NCBI RefSeq assembly: GCF_000524195.1
Contig: NW_020170397.1
Location: 900,254-964,253, forward strand
Direction of reading: 5' to 3'
DNA length: 64,000 bases
Origin: Echinococcus granulosus
Taxonomy: Eukaryota; Platyhelminthes; Cestoda; Cyclophyllidea; Taeniidae
Shown: positions 1 through 9,570 of the stretch, piece after piece
How the letters are laid out: each line of letters opens with the position of its first letter
Position numbering within the stretch: position 1 is the stretch's first letter
Translations under genes and position numbers: made by a program
The notes under the pieces: model-generated
The model's input: the letters and a program-made list of their open reading frames with translations, nothing else
Told to the model about the DNA's origin: nothing
The model's database searches: none

Positions 1-769
1 GCCCCACTGATCCCTTTTGGCAATTCAACTGGATCTGCAGTTTCGGTCTGTGTGGAAACTGGAATCGGAAACGAGGGGATTGCGCTGGCCATAACGCAAA
101 TCTATCACTGGTAAAAGGAACACCGACCCAAAAGCTGAGTCATGACAAAGGACGACGTTTAAAATACTTAAGCGAGAGTCGAGTTGCGTGTCTGTTCCTC
201 CTTACCACTTTGTTCTCACTTCAGTGCTGTGCAACCATATCTATCTAGGTTCCATCTAGCTAGTGGAGAGTTGGAGGAGGTATCACGTGTTCATGTCATT
301 GATATCTCCGTAGAGGTACGGCGGAGGGTTCCGTAACCAACTTTTCTAGATGGTTCACAGCTAGTGTTGCTGCAGTTGCTTGTGGCTTTCTCACAGTCCA
401 CGGGTCCAGGGTAGTTGTCGAAAGTGGACGTCATTTTCGGCCCTTCTGATAGGGTTTGTTACATATTCACCTATCCACAGCCTATACCCCTCTTCTATTA
501 TATTCAGTTTACTCACCCAGTAGTGGAATCTTCGAATAGTTTTTTTTAAGATAGGGTTCGCTTTCTACTACCATCAATGTAGCATCTGGAGACTTCTCTA
601 AAGACCACAAAGGCAGTAATAGGGCAGAATATGCATTGTCAACCTACAGAAGGTCTTGGGGCTAAAAGCATCATCCGAAGGCCAAGCCATCCGATAGAGT
701 ACAACAGAGGAGTTCTGAGTGGCTTGTTACCAGAACTGAGAGTCATACAAACAATTAAAATAGTACACA
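1..769 (-). mobile_element. TRIM-type LTR element, copy 1 (cut by window edge)
   Basis: Positions 1 to about 577 match the non-coding interior of the other copies, and about 578-769 is one terminal repeat. On the minus strand this repeat starts near 769 with TGTGTAC and ends near 578 with GCTACA, followed by TTGATGG, a primer-binding-site-like start. The other LTR lies outside the window. No open frame of any size is conserved with the other copies, so the element would depend on another element's enzymes. The copy is well diverged and looks inactive. Confidence 0.75.
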
Positions 770-3150
770 TTTTTTGTCAGCTCAAGTAAGTGTATTACCT
801 CTGAATGTAATGAATTGGCCCAACTCTTGACGAATGTCAAAGCATGTACTTCAACCAGCACAGTAGTAGAAGTACCTTTAAATATTTAGAAAACCACACC
901 TTGGTTAAGAAGCAAAAAGTAACACGGGTTTGGAAATACGTAGGCATTGCTCTGAAAGATACTGTAATTCCACATACAGAATCTGACAGAATAGCGGAAA
1001 CAAAAGCAATTGTTTTTTCAGATGACACTATTTTAGTGACGCATATTCCTCCCTACCACTAGCTGAAACGTTTATTCATCTCTAAAGCAAAATCTTTTAA
1101 CATACTCATCTGCATTTCAAAATTAAGTTTTTACAAGACCCTTTCATTTATAATCCCCGGCTCGATTCAATTACCTAATTGAATTAAGAATAACTTCCAA
1201 GGTCCTGAAATGGCAAGTCCAAGTCTTGTTGATTGGAAGTGGCGGGTAAATATATTGTAGAAGTAAATTATAATTCCTGATAAACTCCGAACACTAACTC
1301 TTGTCAATTAGTTTCATATTACGGTACTTTGACACCTTGTTCAACTGCCTGTTTAAGTGAGCGGGCACTTTAGTCTTCTCGGGTTGCACCCCTGCTCTAC
1401 GCCATGGCCTAGAGGCCCTGTCAGCAGCCTCTCACCTCTTCTGTATACTATTGGTATACAATATTAATACAGCTTTGGGATAGTACTACTTCAGCCACCA
1501 CTCGGGGCACTACATTAGTGGCAGCGGAAAGTGGGTCCAATCCAAAGGGAAAACTGTCCTGCTTTGTGTGACTGAATGCTTAACCCTGACGTCACATAAA
1601 AAGGTTCTCTGCCCCGGATAAGTAATTGTGTGAAAATTTCTAATAGAAGAGCCAGAAAAGACGCCTACCTTTGTCAATTACCCCAACTCATGTTCTGCTA
1701 GGACCGCACTAGCAACTGAGGCGACACCTAATCTTGAACCATTTAACAAAAATCCATTATGGAGCTGTCTGTGGTACCTATATGAGGATGGTAATCAAAC
1801 GAACAAGCGACACCTCCCCCAATTTGGTACTAGCTGAATGGCGCCCGGACAGAAGGCTGGGCAGTGCTGACATAAGAACAAAATAGCCAAAAGAATGCAT
1901 GTTAAACATAAGTCCAGTAAAACTATTCCAAATCCAGTCTTTTTGGTAGGTAGCTCTGCTGTTAAGCCAGTTTCCTTAAGACTAGAGGTTACTACACGAG
2001 ATGTCCTTGATGCGGAGCACCATTGTGGTTTTGAACAGCATAGAAACCAGTAGATTTACCTTCTCTGAAACTTTGATCAAATAAGTTGGAAATCCAGGTG
2101 CAATAGTATTACCGAAATGCACCGGTACCTATGGATGAGAGTTTTTCTCGTATGCAAGAAAACAGCAAAGCTGGCTTTACTAGTTTGCAAGTGGTTTTTC
2201 ACTTTTATTTTATTAACTTTCTTGTGCTAACCGGCGGGGGAGGCTGACCAAGGGTAGTGCCTAAAAAGACACTCAAAAGGAGAAGGAAGACATTTAACAT
2301 GGTAATTATTCATTTAACTCTTTGTTTTGGTTGCTCGGTCACTTAAGGCTCTACCCTTGTGCTTCCGCTAGGCGAATTGGACTCTTGGCCATGCCAGTGG
2401 TTCCTTAGCCCTTCTGCACATCGGCAATGTATGTTCAGCCTGCCTATTGCCTTTTTGTCGTCTTTTAAAAAAGACTCCAATAGCTAAAACTAGGATATTT
2501 GATAAGTGATGCCAATTCGACTTATTAATTAGTTAGTAAATTAACTGCAAGCCGTTTCATAATGTGTAAATAGCTAACAGGATTTTGGAAGATTTGTTTC
2601 TTCTAATTTATTCACACGTTATACCTCTTGTGTCATGTGTAGGTAATCTTCGAAAGACTAGTTCTCACATCTTTTGCAGGATTTTTCAGGTAGAGATTAA
2701 TTGGATGAAAATCATACAACAAGAATGTAAACTCTTATAGATTTATTTATTTTGACGTTTTAATGCAATCTTAGATACCTCGGATTATTAGGCATTATAA
2801 ATAGCCATTTATTGGTTTTAGCAAAAAACGGATTAGGTGATATCATCATTGATGACCTCTACATCCGTTGCTCCGGCATTTTTATTGGCGAAGGCATTGG
2901 CCAATCCATGCATCAAGTGCCCGTGATGTTATATCATTTCCACATCGTTGTGTGGTTTGTTAGTGCGTCGTAAAATTGTGCATCACGATACTCTAGCAAC
3001 GGACGTGAACCTTCTTTGTGGATTTGTATATTCAGTACACGCTTTTTTTTGATATATGCCCCAGTATTTCCCCAATATTGTTGAATCGGGCTCATACTTA
3101 ATCTGTCATTTCGTAGATTCGACCTGAAGAAATAAGTGTTCCTTTTGTCT
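770..3150. other. Intergenic stretch, no gene seen
   Basis: AT-rich sequence between the first TRIM copy and PTRHD1. The only frames are short and lack codon-like composition or homology that I recognise. No repeat shared with the rest of the window was noticed. The last few hundred bases presumably carry the PTRHD1 promoter, but I could not pick out a defined element. Confidence 0.5.
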
Positions 3151-3160
3151 CGCTTATTTA

Positions 3161-3167
3161 AGCAAAA
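3161..3167 (+). promoter_or_regulatory. Putative 3' splice (spliced-leader) acceptor before PTRHD1
   Basis: A pyrimidine-rich run ending TTATTTAAG places an AG at 3161-3162, only five bases before the PTRHD1 ATG. In flatworms such an acceptor without a nearby donor is typical of spliced-leader trans-splicing. A conventional 5'-UTR intron is the alternative. Confidence 0.35.
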
Positions 3168-3530
3168 ATGACAGCATCAACTCTAGTTCAATATATTGTG
3201 GTGCGTTCCGATCTCAAGGCCTCCCTCTCCTGGTCCCTCGGTTCGGTAATCGCACAGGCATGTCATGCCTCCACGGCGGCGCTGCAGAAATTCGCAGAGC
3301 ACGAAGATACACGGGCCTACGTGGCGGATTTGGAGAACATGCGCAAGGTGGTACTAGGCGTCAGTGACGAGGCCAAACTGGCCTACCTTTCACAATGCCT
3401 CGAGGGCGAGCAGATTGACTTTGTGTTGTGGCGCGAGCAGCCCGAGAACATCCTTACTGCCCTCGCCCTCCGTCCTTATCAAAAAAAGGCTGTTCGAAAT
3501 CTCCTCGTCGAGTATCCACTGTTCAGTTAG
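3168..3530 (+). CDS. PTRHD1: PTRHD1-type peptidyl-tRNA hydrolase domain protein
   Basis: Single-exon gene for 120 residues. The protein covers the whole Pth2/PTRHD1 fold: an N-terminal strand VQYIVVRSDL (residues 8-17), the helix with the family signature AQACHAS (about 29-35), the central MRKVVLGVSDE stretch, and the C-terminal block LWREQPENI...ALRPY, which is close to identical to the vertebrate PTRHD1 ending. The family is related to bacterial and archaeal Pth2 enzymes that release peptides from peptidyl-tRNA; whether PTRHD1 proteins retain that activity is unsettled. It lacks the N-terminal extension of the human protein (140 residues), so it is the minimal domain. The ATG is the first in frame and lies just after a likely splice acceptor. 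The gene is convergent with the ankyrin gene, about 750 bp away. Confidence 0.93.
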   Translation: MTASTLVQYIVVRSDLKASLSWSLGSVIAQACHASTAALQKFAEHEDTRAYVADLENMRKVVLGVSDEAKLAYLSQCLEGEQIDFVLWREQPENILTALALRPYQKKAVRNLLVEYPLFS

Positions 3531-3667
3531 GCTCATCTGTGTACACTTGCACGTATATTCAAAAACAGTATTTCCCACCTTCCAACAGGTAACATCCTGT
3601 TGTGTCCCCTAATCGATGACTTGTGACAGTGTGGACGGGAGTGCTGTTAAATGCTTTTTTGAAACCC

Positions 3668-3673
3668 TTTATT
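3668..3673 (-). other. Candidate polyadenylation signal of the ankyrin gene
   Basis: AATAAA on the minus strand about 600 bases after the stop codon of the ankyrin gene. If used, its 3' UTR would come within about 140 bases of the end of PTRHD1 on the other strand. No closer AATAAA was seen. Confidence 0.3.
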
Positions 3674-4278
3674 CAGGTTCTATCAGACACCTATTTCATT
3701 ATCCATGTTCTATTGTTTGTATGATTCTCCGGCCCTTGTCGGTGTTGGATGTTGAGTGTATATTCTAAAGTGCGGTTCTTTCTTTTGCGAATAGGTAATT
3801 ATTGCCTAGCAGGTCTGATTTTTACTTGAAAAGAAGTTTGGCACTTGCACCCGCTTAGCTACGTTACTAAAGTTTATAAAGTAGATGTAATTTGGGAAGT
3901 GATTTCATAGTGTTGGCGTTGCTTACCGCCCAAAATAGGGAATCACAATGCTCTAACTTTAATTGTGTGATTGCCGATAGAGTTACGGCCCGTTCTCCGT
4001 TGCAACTTCTATAAAGTATTGCAGTACCTTCGTGTGGTCTCAATTCTTTGGTAGTAACTAATATCGAGTCTGGTTCCTACTTTCTCCCTGTCTGCTCCCA
4101 TAATGCCCGGGAAGTGAGAAATTAGTAAACAAATACCGGTTTTATGGTACATAAATAGCACATCTTTGGTGAAAAAAATCGCAGCCTTTTGAATAATCAA
4201 AAAATGAGCAGGTCAGCTGTGGGTGCTTCGATGTCTGTGCGCTTGCGTGCAAAGCGGGAAAAGATGTTGGACAATGCC

Positions 4279-7269
4279 TCAGTACTTGTCTCCGACCTGT
4301 TGCGTGGTCCGGGTCCTGGCCAGCCTCTGCCGCTCAATCAGCAGGGTATCGTACTGATCCAGCACCTGCGCTGCCAACTTAACAAAATCCTTCTCCGCCA
4401 GCGAGAGCTGCACACGCGCCTCCATGGCCGATCGTACCCGCTCGGTCGCCGCGTTTTTCGGCGCGACCTTGTTTGGTACCCGCTTTCGCGGCTTCGTCTT
4501 ACCCGCGACGTTCAGCGTCTGTGCACAGTAGAGCGGCGATACTTCACCCATTAGCAGCATGGAGGCCATGGTTCTGGGCCACCTGGACACTGGCATCAGG
4601 TAGGGTGTTATCATGGGCTGTGGCAACTTTTGCCTCCCCTCCACGTCAGTGGTTTTTCGTTGAAAATCGCAGGATCGCGGTCGGCGTCGTGGTTTGGCCA
4701 ACTCGTTTATACGATCAGAGCTGAGAGTTGGCCGTGGGCGTTTGCTAGAGTGTGTCGATTCAATGGAAGTCTGTGTCCATGCGGGTAGATGCTGAGCTTT
4801 CAAAGGAGCGGATCTCGCGGGAGCATTTGAGGATAGTGACCCACTTACACACTCTGGCGGCTGACAACTTGAGCTTCGGCGAGTCTGCATCGCTGTTGTG
4901 GAAAAGTCATCGGCAACCTTATGAGATGGCACTGTAGATGGTGCCTTGGTAGAAACCGCCGTGCTTTGCCTTAAAGGGGTTCTACCCCTCTTTCGAGGAG
5001 ATGCTTGATGAGATAAAGTAAATTTTCCTGACCTAAAAGTGGACGTTTTTTTAGATGTTATCGTGGACAGACTCCCTTTTGATCTTGTTGACTTTGGTGA
5101 AGCTTTTCGTTGATTACTATTTGTCGTCATTGAAACCGTTGAGTCGGCTGAAAGAGATTTTGTGCATTGTGAGGCAGAAGACCTTCTAGAGTCAGTCGCC
5201 AAGGTGGAAGGTTGGTCATCATTAATCGGATGACTTGTAGGACTTTTGCGTGTGGATATTGAGTATTTGCTGGGTCGACCTATAGGTCTTGAGGTGGATT
5301 GAGTTTTATCTGTAACCTCTGCCAAGGATTCATTTCGCGTTCCGTTGCTGGCTGCTGAGTTGAACCTGGAACCGCTGGCCACAGGTATAGATGATGTTTG
5401 AGAAAGAATATCACTTGAACCGCTATGGCAAGAGGACTTTTCAGAATGACTCACTTTTGATTTGGACATTACACAGGAAGTCTCTGATTGTGCTGCATTT
5501 TGCATAGGCGATTCATCAAAAACTTTGGCTATGTCTTCGTGGCTTGCCATTTCATCGACTTGCTGATCTACAAAAAGGCGCATATCACTGGCGCTTTCAC
5601 GACTTTTGCTTCTACTGCTGCTACTAGTGCTACTGCTTCTGCTTCTAATTCTCTCTTCTGGAAGGACAGTATCAACGCGTTCAGAGGTAGACTTGCAGAT
5701 ATCATTTCCACAGGTAGACTGGTCGAAGGTGAAGGAGGAAATTTCAGAGGTATCGTGAGAACCCTCTGTCATGCTGGTGATTTCCTGTGACTTGGACGCC
5801 TTAGAAGCATTTGTAATACCTTTTCTACTAGCAGTACCATTAAAAATGCGCTCCAACTCAAGAGCCGGTCGATAATTCGGTGTATTGCGTAAGCAGCTCC
5901 TCACCACGGAAAGTGGTGAAGTCTCGGTTTCATCGTCTGTTCCAGCATCAGCTCCGGCTTCAACAAGCATTTGACAAATTTCCACGGCGACGTTGTGACT
6001 TGGCGCCCGCTCCTTTGTTCTCAAAGCCTGGTGAGTTGCAATTTGAAGAGGAGTCTGACCGGATGCATTTTTGATATCAATCAAATCATCAGCAACTGCG
6101 TCGATTTGCAACAGCCGTGCGACACACTCCTTATTGGAGTTGGCACACGCCTCGTGGAGCGCTGTGTCACCAACAACGTTGACCTTAGCTGGGTCCGCCC
6201 CATATTCGAGCAATAAGTCAATAACATTGGCTACAGTGTTTGCCGAAGCTCTGCTGGTATAGTGGAAAGGACCCCTTCCACGGCTGTCAGCGGCTTTGGC
6301 GTCTGCTCCGGCGATAAGAAGCTTCTTGGTGACGTTGAAATGTCCCATCGTTATGGAGTAGAAAAGTGGTGGGCAGTTATCGGAGTCCAGAGCATCCAGA
6401 ATCCTCCCACGTTCTTCCTTGTCCATTCGTGAGTCATCCAGATGTTTAATGATAGTCTGGACGGTTGAGGCGTGGCCTCTGGAAGCGGCACAGTGGAGTG
6501 CTGTCAGACCGCTCCTTTCTGCCTTGCAGGGGTCTGCTCCGAGCTCAAGAAGAATGCTAGTTGAAAGTGCAGCTCCAATTGTGGCAGCCCAGATCAGTGG
6601 AGTTCGTCCACGTGCATCAACACAGTTGATGTCTATGTCGGAATGCTCGACAATACATTTGATAATGGAAGTAGAGATTCCTTCAGGAAGCTGAACAGCG
6701 TAGTGCAGCTCCGTGGCTGATTGGACATCCTGAATACCGACATCCATGGTGAACTGATGTGTAGTCCCTTTAGCATCCTCAAAGGATCCGGAAAGCAAGA
6801 AGTCAAGCATTTCGTAGTTAGCGTATATCACTGCCAGGTGAAGAGCGGATCGGCCAGAGACCGTGATGTTACCTTCTTTCTGCATCACTTCATTGGTGGT
6901 TGGGGGAATCACCAGAGTATTTACGTTCACACCGTGGGAGAGAAGAAGCTTAGCCAGTGGGATATTGCCGTGGATGACGGCGTAATGGAAGGGGAAAAAG
7001 CCATCGTTGTCTGACTGATTTTGCAGCTTGAAGTCGGAGTCCAGAAGAATCTCGGCGCAGGCCAGCCGACCTCCAGGTTTCGCCTGCCCTGAGGGACCGT
7101 CATCAGTCTCTGCGCAGTAATGCAACGCATTTCTGCCCTTCCGATCCTTCACCTCGTCAAAATTACAGTTCGAAGCGAGGAGTTTTCGTAAGAAGACCAC
7201 ATCGCCGCGTTTACAGATATTCAACACCGCAATAATGTGACTGGCCTTCATGGTGGGGGTGGAAATCAT
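4279..7269 (-). CDS. Ankyrin-repeat protein with Ser/Arg-rich C-terminal half (inversin-like architecture)
   Basis: One uninterrupted frame of 996 residues, starting at the ATG at 7269. Roughly residues 10-450 are ankyrin repeats; recognisable copies include GRNALHYCAE, GFFPFHYAVIHGN, GRSALHLAVIYAN, GRTPLIWAATIG, GLTALHCAASRGH, CPPLFYSITMGH and GDTALHEACANSN, each followed by an LLL-type helix. Several repeats carry insertions (for example about residues 110-135 and 160-180). The remaining half is low-complexity, rich in Ser, Thr, Arg and Lys, and probably disordered, ending in a short charged helix. No IQ motif, SAM, SOCS or membrane segment was seen. The closest general match I can suggest is the inversin/nephrocystin-2 type of ciliary ankyrin protein, but the family is not certain. 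An X-box-like motif upstream fits a ciliary role. The lack of introns over 3 kb is unusual here. Confidence 0.85.
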   Translation of the reverse strand: MISTPTMKASHIIAVLNICKRGDVVFLRKLLASNCNFDEVKDRKGRNALHYCAETDDGPSGQAKPGGRLACAEILLDSDFKLQNQSDNDGFFPFHYAVIHGNIPLAKLLLSHGVNVNTLVIPPTTNEVMQKEGNITVSGRSALHLAVIYANYEMLDFLLSGSFEDAKGTTHQFTMDVGIQDVQSATELHYAVQLPEGISTSIIKCIVEHSDIDINCVDARGRTPLIWAATIGAALSTSILLELGADPCKAERSGLTALHCAASRGHASTVQTIIKHLDDSRMDKEERGRILDALDSDNCPPLFYSITMGHFNVTKKLLIAGADAKAADSRGRGPFHYTSRASANTVANVIDLLLEYGADPAKVNVVGDTALHEACANSNKECVARLLQIDAVADDLIDIKNASGQTPLQIATHQALRTKERAPSHNVAVEICQMLVEAGADAGTDDETETSPLSVVRSCLRNTPNYRPALELERIFNGTASRKGITNASKASKSQEITSMTEGSHDTSEISSFTFDQSTCGNDICKSTSERVDTVLPEERIRSRSSSTSSSSRSKSRESASDMRLFVDQQVDEMASHEDIAKVFDESPMQNAAQSETSCVMSKSKVSHSEKSSCHSGSSDILSQTSSIPVASGSRFNSAASNGTRNESLAEVTDKTQSTSRPIGRPSKYSISTRKSPTSHPINDDQPSTLATDSRRSSASQCTKSLSADSTVSMTTNSNQRKASPKSTRSKGSLSTITSKKTSTFRSGKFTLSHQASPRKRGRTPLRQSTAVSTKAPSTVPSHKVADDFSTTAMQTRRSSSCQPPECVSGSLSSNAPARSAPLKAQHLPAWTQTSIESTHSSKRPRPTLSSDRINELAKPRRRPRSCDFQRKTTDVEGRQKLPQPMITPYLMPVSRWPRTMASMLLMGEVSPLYCAQTLNVAGKTKPRKRVPNKVAPKNAATERVRSAMEARVQLSLAEKDFVKLAAQVLDQYDTLLIERQRLARTRTTQQVGDKY

Positions 7270-7327
7270 CACGTCAGATGAGTGGAGCTGCGACTAACCT
7301 CCTCTGCTTCGCCTTAGCCTCCAGTGT

Positions 7328-7447
7328 GTCGACATGGCAACATTGGCACGGTAGGTGATTGGCCACTCGAGCGTGCAAACACTCGGTTGCTATGGCTCTC
7401 ACTGGCGCCAGTGTGAGTGCACTTATGCTACCACGGTGGTGGCAACA
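7328..7447 (-). promoter_or_regulatory. X-box-like (RFX) sites upstream of the ankyrin gene
   Basis: Positions 7328-7341 read GTCGACATGGCAAC, matching the RFX X-box pattern RYYNYYWWRRNRAC at all but one position, about 60 bases upstream of the start codon. A weaker half-matching GTTGCTATGGC lies at about 7386-7396 and another GGCAAC at about 7441. RFX factors drive ciliary genes in animals. Use of these sites here is inferred from position and motif only. Confidence 0.4.
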
Positions 7448-8087
7448 CTGCTTCAGCCAAATTTTCAGTTAAAATTTATTTTATTTACAGTCAGTTTTTA
7501 CCAAAATTCAAAATACACTATTTCTTTGGTTTGTAAGCCTTCAAGAACTGCTGTTAAGTAAAAGTTGTACAGCAGTGTGCTCTTTTCAGTTCGGAGTAAA
7601 ATATAGGGTGTTAAACACGGCTTGTCAAGTGTTTAAACCATGGAAGACAACACCCATTACTTATCCTCCTTCTCTCCGCGAGCAGTTTGACTGCCAAGTC
7701 GTAATCGCTTGTATGACTTTCGCCACTATCCCTGAAAAAAAAAATACGTGCAAGTTAATGAGTTGTTGTGTTAAAGTCATTTCCTTATGGTGTAAATCCC
7801 AACTGACAACGGTAGCACATCTCACGCACATAAATGGAAAGAAAGTAAACAAGGATCACCATTGACATTGATTGGGAAGCTGACGGAATTGCCACTATGA
7901 CAATCATCAAGGCGGTCTCAAGCGTTGGATTTTGATTCCCTAAATTTAGCAAGTAGAAAACGGAAATGTTTTGGGCTCTCAAATATTTTGTTTGGTTACT
8001 AAAAATTTGTTGTAAAAGTCAAGAATTATGGCTAAAATGAGCAAATGACTTTAAACAAAATTTAGACATTAAAGATACGAAGTTTGA

Positions 8088-9119
8088 TGCGGTGCCCGCA
8101 GACTTCCCTGAGGACAAAAGAAGACAGGCGGAATATGTATTGTTGACCTGCGGAACAAATTGGAGCTCCTGGTGTGGCCGAGAGACCAAGTCACCTGGAG
8201 GAAGCGCAGTGGTGGAGCCCCAAAGTAACCCGTAACGCGACATTTTTTATAGCCCCTCTCCCCTTTTGAACGTCGCCCCCAGCGCTATCCTTGGTCGGCC
8301 ATCACGACTTAATCGGTGTTGCAAGAAAAGCACTTACGAACCAACCTCTCCAGTCATCGGATTTTCATGCAACTGAGGAGATATTTGACCGCACTGTCAC
8401 TGACCCCCCTTGGTGATTCTACTGGATCTGGAGTTTTATCCTGTGTAAGAACTGTATTGGCGGGCAGAGGATGTGCTGACCATCACGTGTGTCCATCGCT
8501 TGTCATTGGAACACTGGCCCAAGGCAATCATTTAGCATGAAGGTAAGGTTTTGCATCTGTTCCTTCTCATTACTTCGTTCCCAATTCAGAGGTGCCTAGC
8601 CGTATCTATCCGGGTTCTATCTAACAAATTGAGAGGTGGAATTGGTATCGCACAATCAAATAATCGGCATCATCACACAGTTACCGTGGACTGCTCCGTA
8701 ACAAACTCTTATAGACGGTTTGCGATTAGTGTCTCCTTGGCTGTTACTGACTTTCCCGCAGACCATAAGACCGACGTGGTTGACAAAGGTAAACTTCATT
8801 TTCAATCCTACTGTTGGGAGTCATCATCAGCTTTTTCCATTCGCAGCATATTTAATTCGTCCGTCACACTGAGACGCTATCACGGTAGTTATCCTTTAAG
8901 AGCGGGTTTGCTTTCCATTGCCAACAATGTAGCGCCCCAAGACTTCCCTTCAAGCGAAAGGAGGCAAAATACTCTGGCTTATATGTATTGACACACAGCA
9001 GGGCTTGGGGCTACTAACATGGCCTGGTTGCCAGGCCTCCCGGCAAAGGAGCAGTGACGAAGCCCCTAAGTGGTCTGTTTCCTGAAACGTAGAGTTAAGC
9101 AAACAAATCAAGCATTGCA
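8088..9119 (-). mobile_element. TRIM-type LTR element, copy 2 (LTR-interior-LTR)
   Basis: Terminal direct repeats at about 8088-8248 and 8928-9119 flank roughly 680 bp of non-coding interior. Read on the minus strand, the LTR ends GGGGCGCTACA and is followed by TTGTTGGCAATGGAAAGC (PBS-like). A purine tract AAAAGGGGAGAGGGG directly precedes the second LTR. Open frames inside (such as 8551-8991 on the plus strand) are antisense to the element and not preserved in other copies. No clear target-site duplication was found. Confidence 0.8.
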
Positions 9120-9561
9120 TAAACGCTCCATCCTACCGTCAAGGGTTATTTGATTCGAGTTCGAAATTAATGGGGGCTTCACATTAGGTACAAAAACAAA
9201 TAGTTGCCTCATTTGGATTAGATTGTGAAAAGGAAATTTTTTAACTTATGTACCACCTATATATCTGATGTTTCAATGGCCAACATGGATTTACTTATCA
9301 GAAATCTGGCACAGGACTGATCTAATCGAGTTAGACGACAAATAGTGTAAAAATATTTATTTTAAATTACTTCATTTGCTTAAAAGTTTTTTAAATAAGT
9401 TTGTTTTTGTGAAACAATATGAAAAACTCTCTGACGTACTGAAAGGAAGTTGTGAAAATTCCCTCCACCAATCCCCGACCTGCCATTAAACACCCAACAT
9501 CCAACCAATGAGCAGAACCCCCGAATCTTCCCAACTTCTCCTACCCTTCTGCATATCCTCA

Positions 9562-9570
9562 CAGTTCACA
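9562..9570 (+). promoter_or_regulatory. Putative 3' splice (spliced-leader) acceptor before the myosin light chain
   Basis: A long pyrimidine-rich tract (about 9530-9560) ends in CACAG at 9564, six bases before the ATG. The ATG is itself followed at once by a GTAAGT donor. If this acceptor is used, the first exon would be only nine bases long. Confidence 0.35.

Noticed and set aside
4189..4554. Plus-strand 121-codon frame
   Set aside because: It is a shadow of the ankyrin gene on the opposite strand, overlapping its conserved C-terminal end.
8316..8991. Plus-strand frames containing QLRRYLTA...STGSG, also seen at 12386-12643, 22812-23021 and 39346-39720
   Set aside because: They recur because they lie in copies of the TRIM interior, run antisense to the element and are disrupted at different places in each copy, so they are not protein genes.
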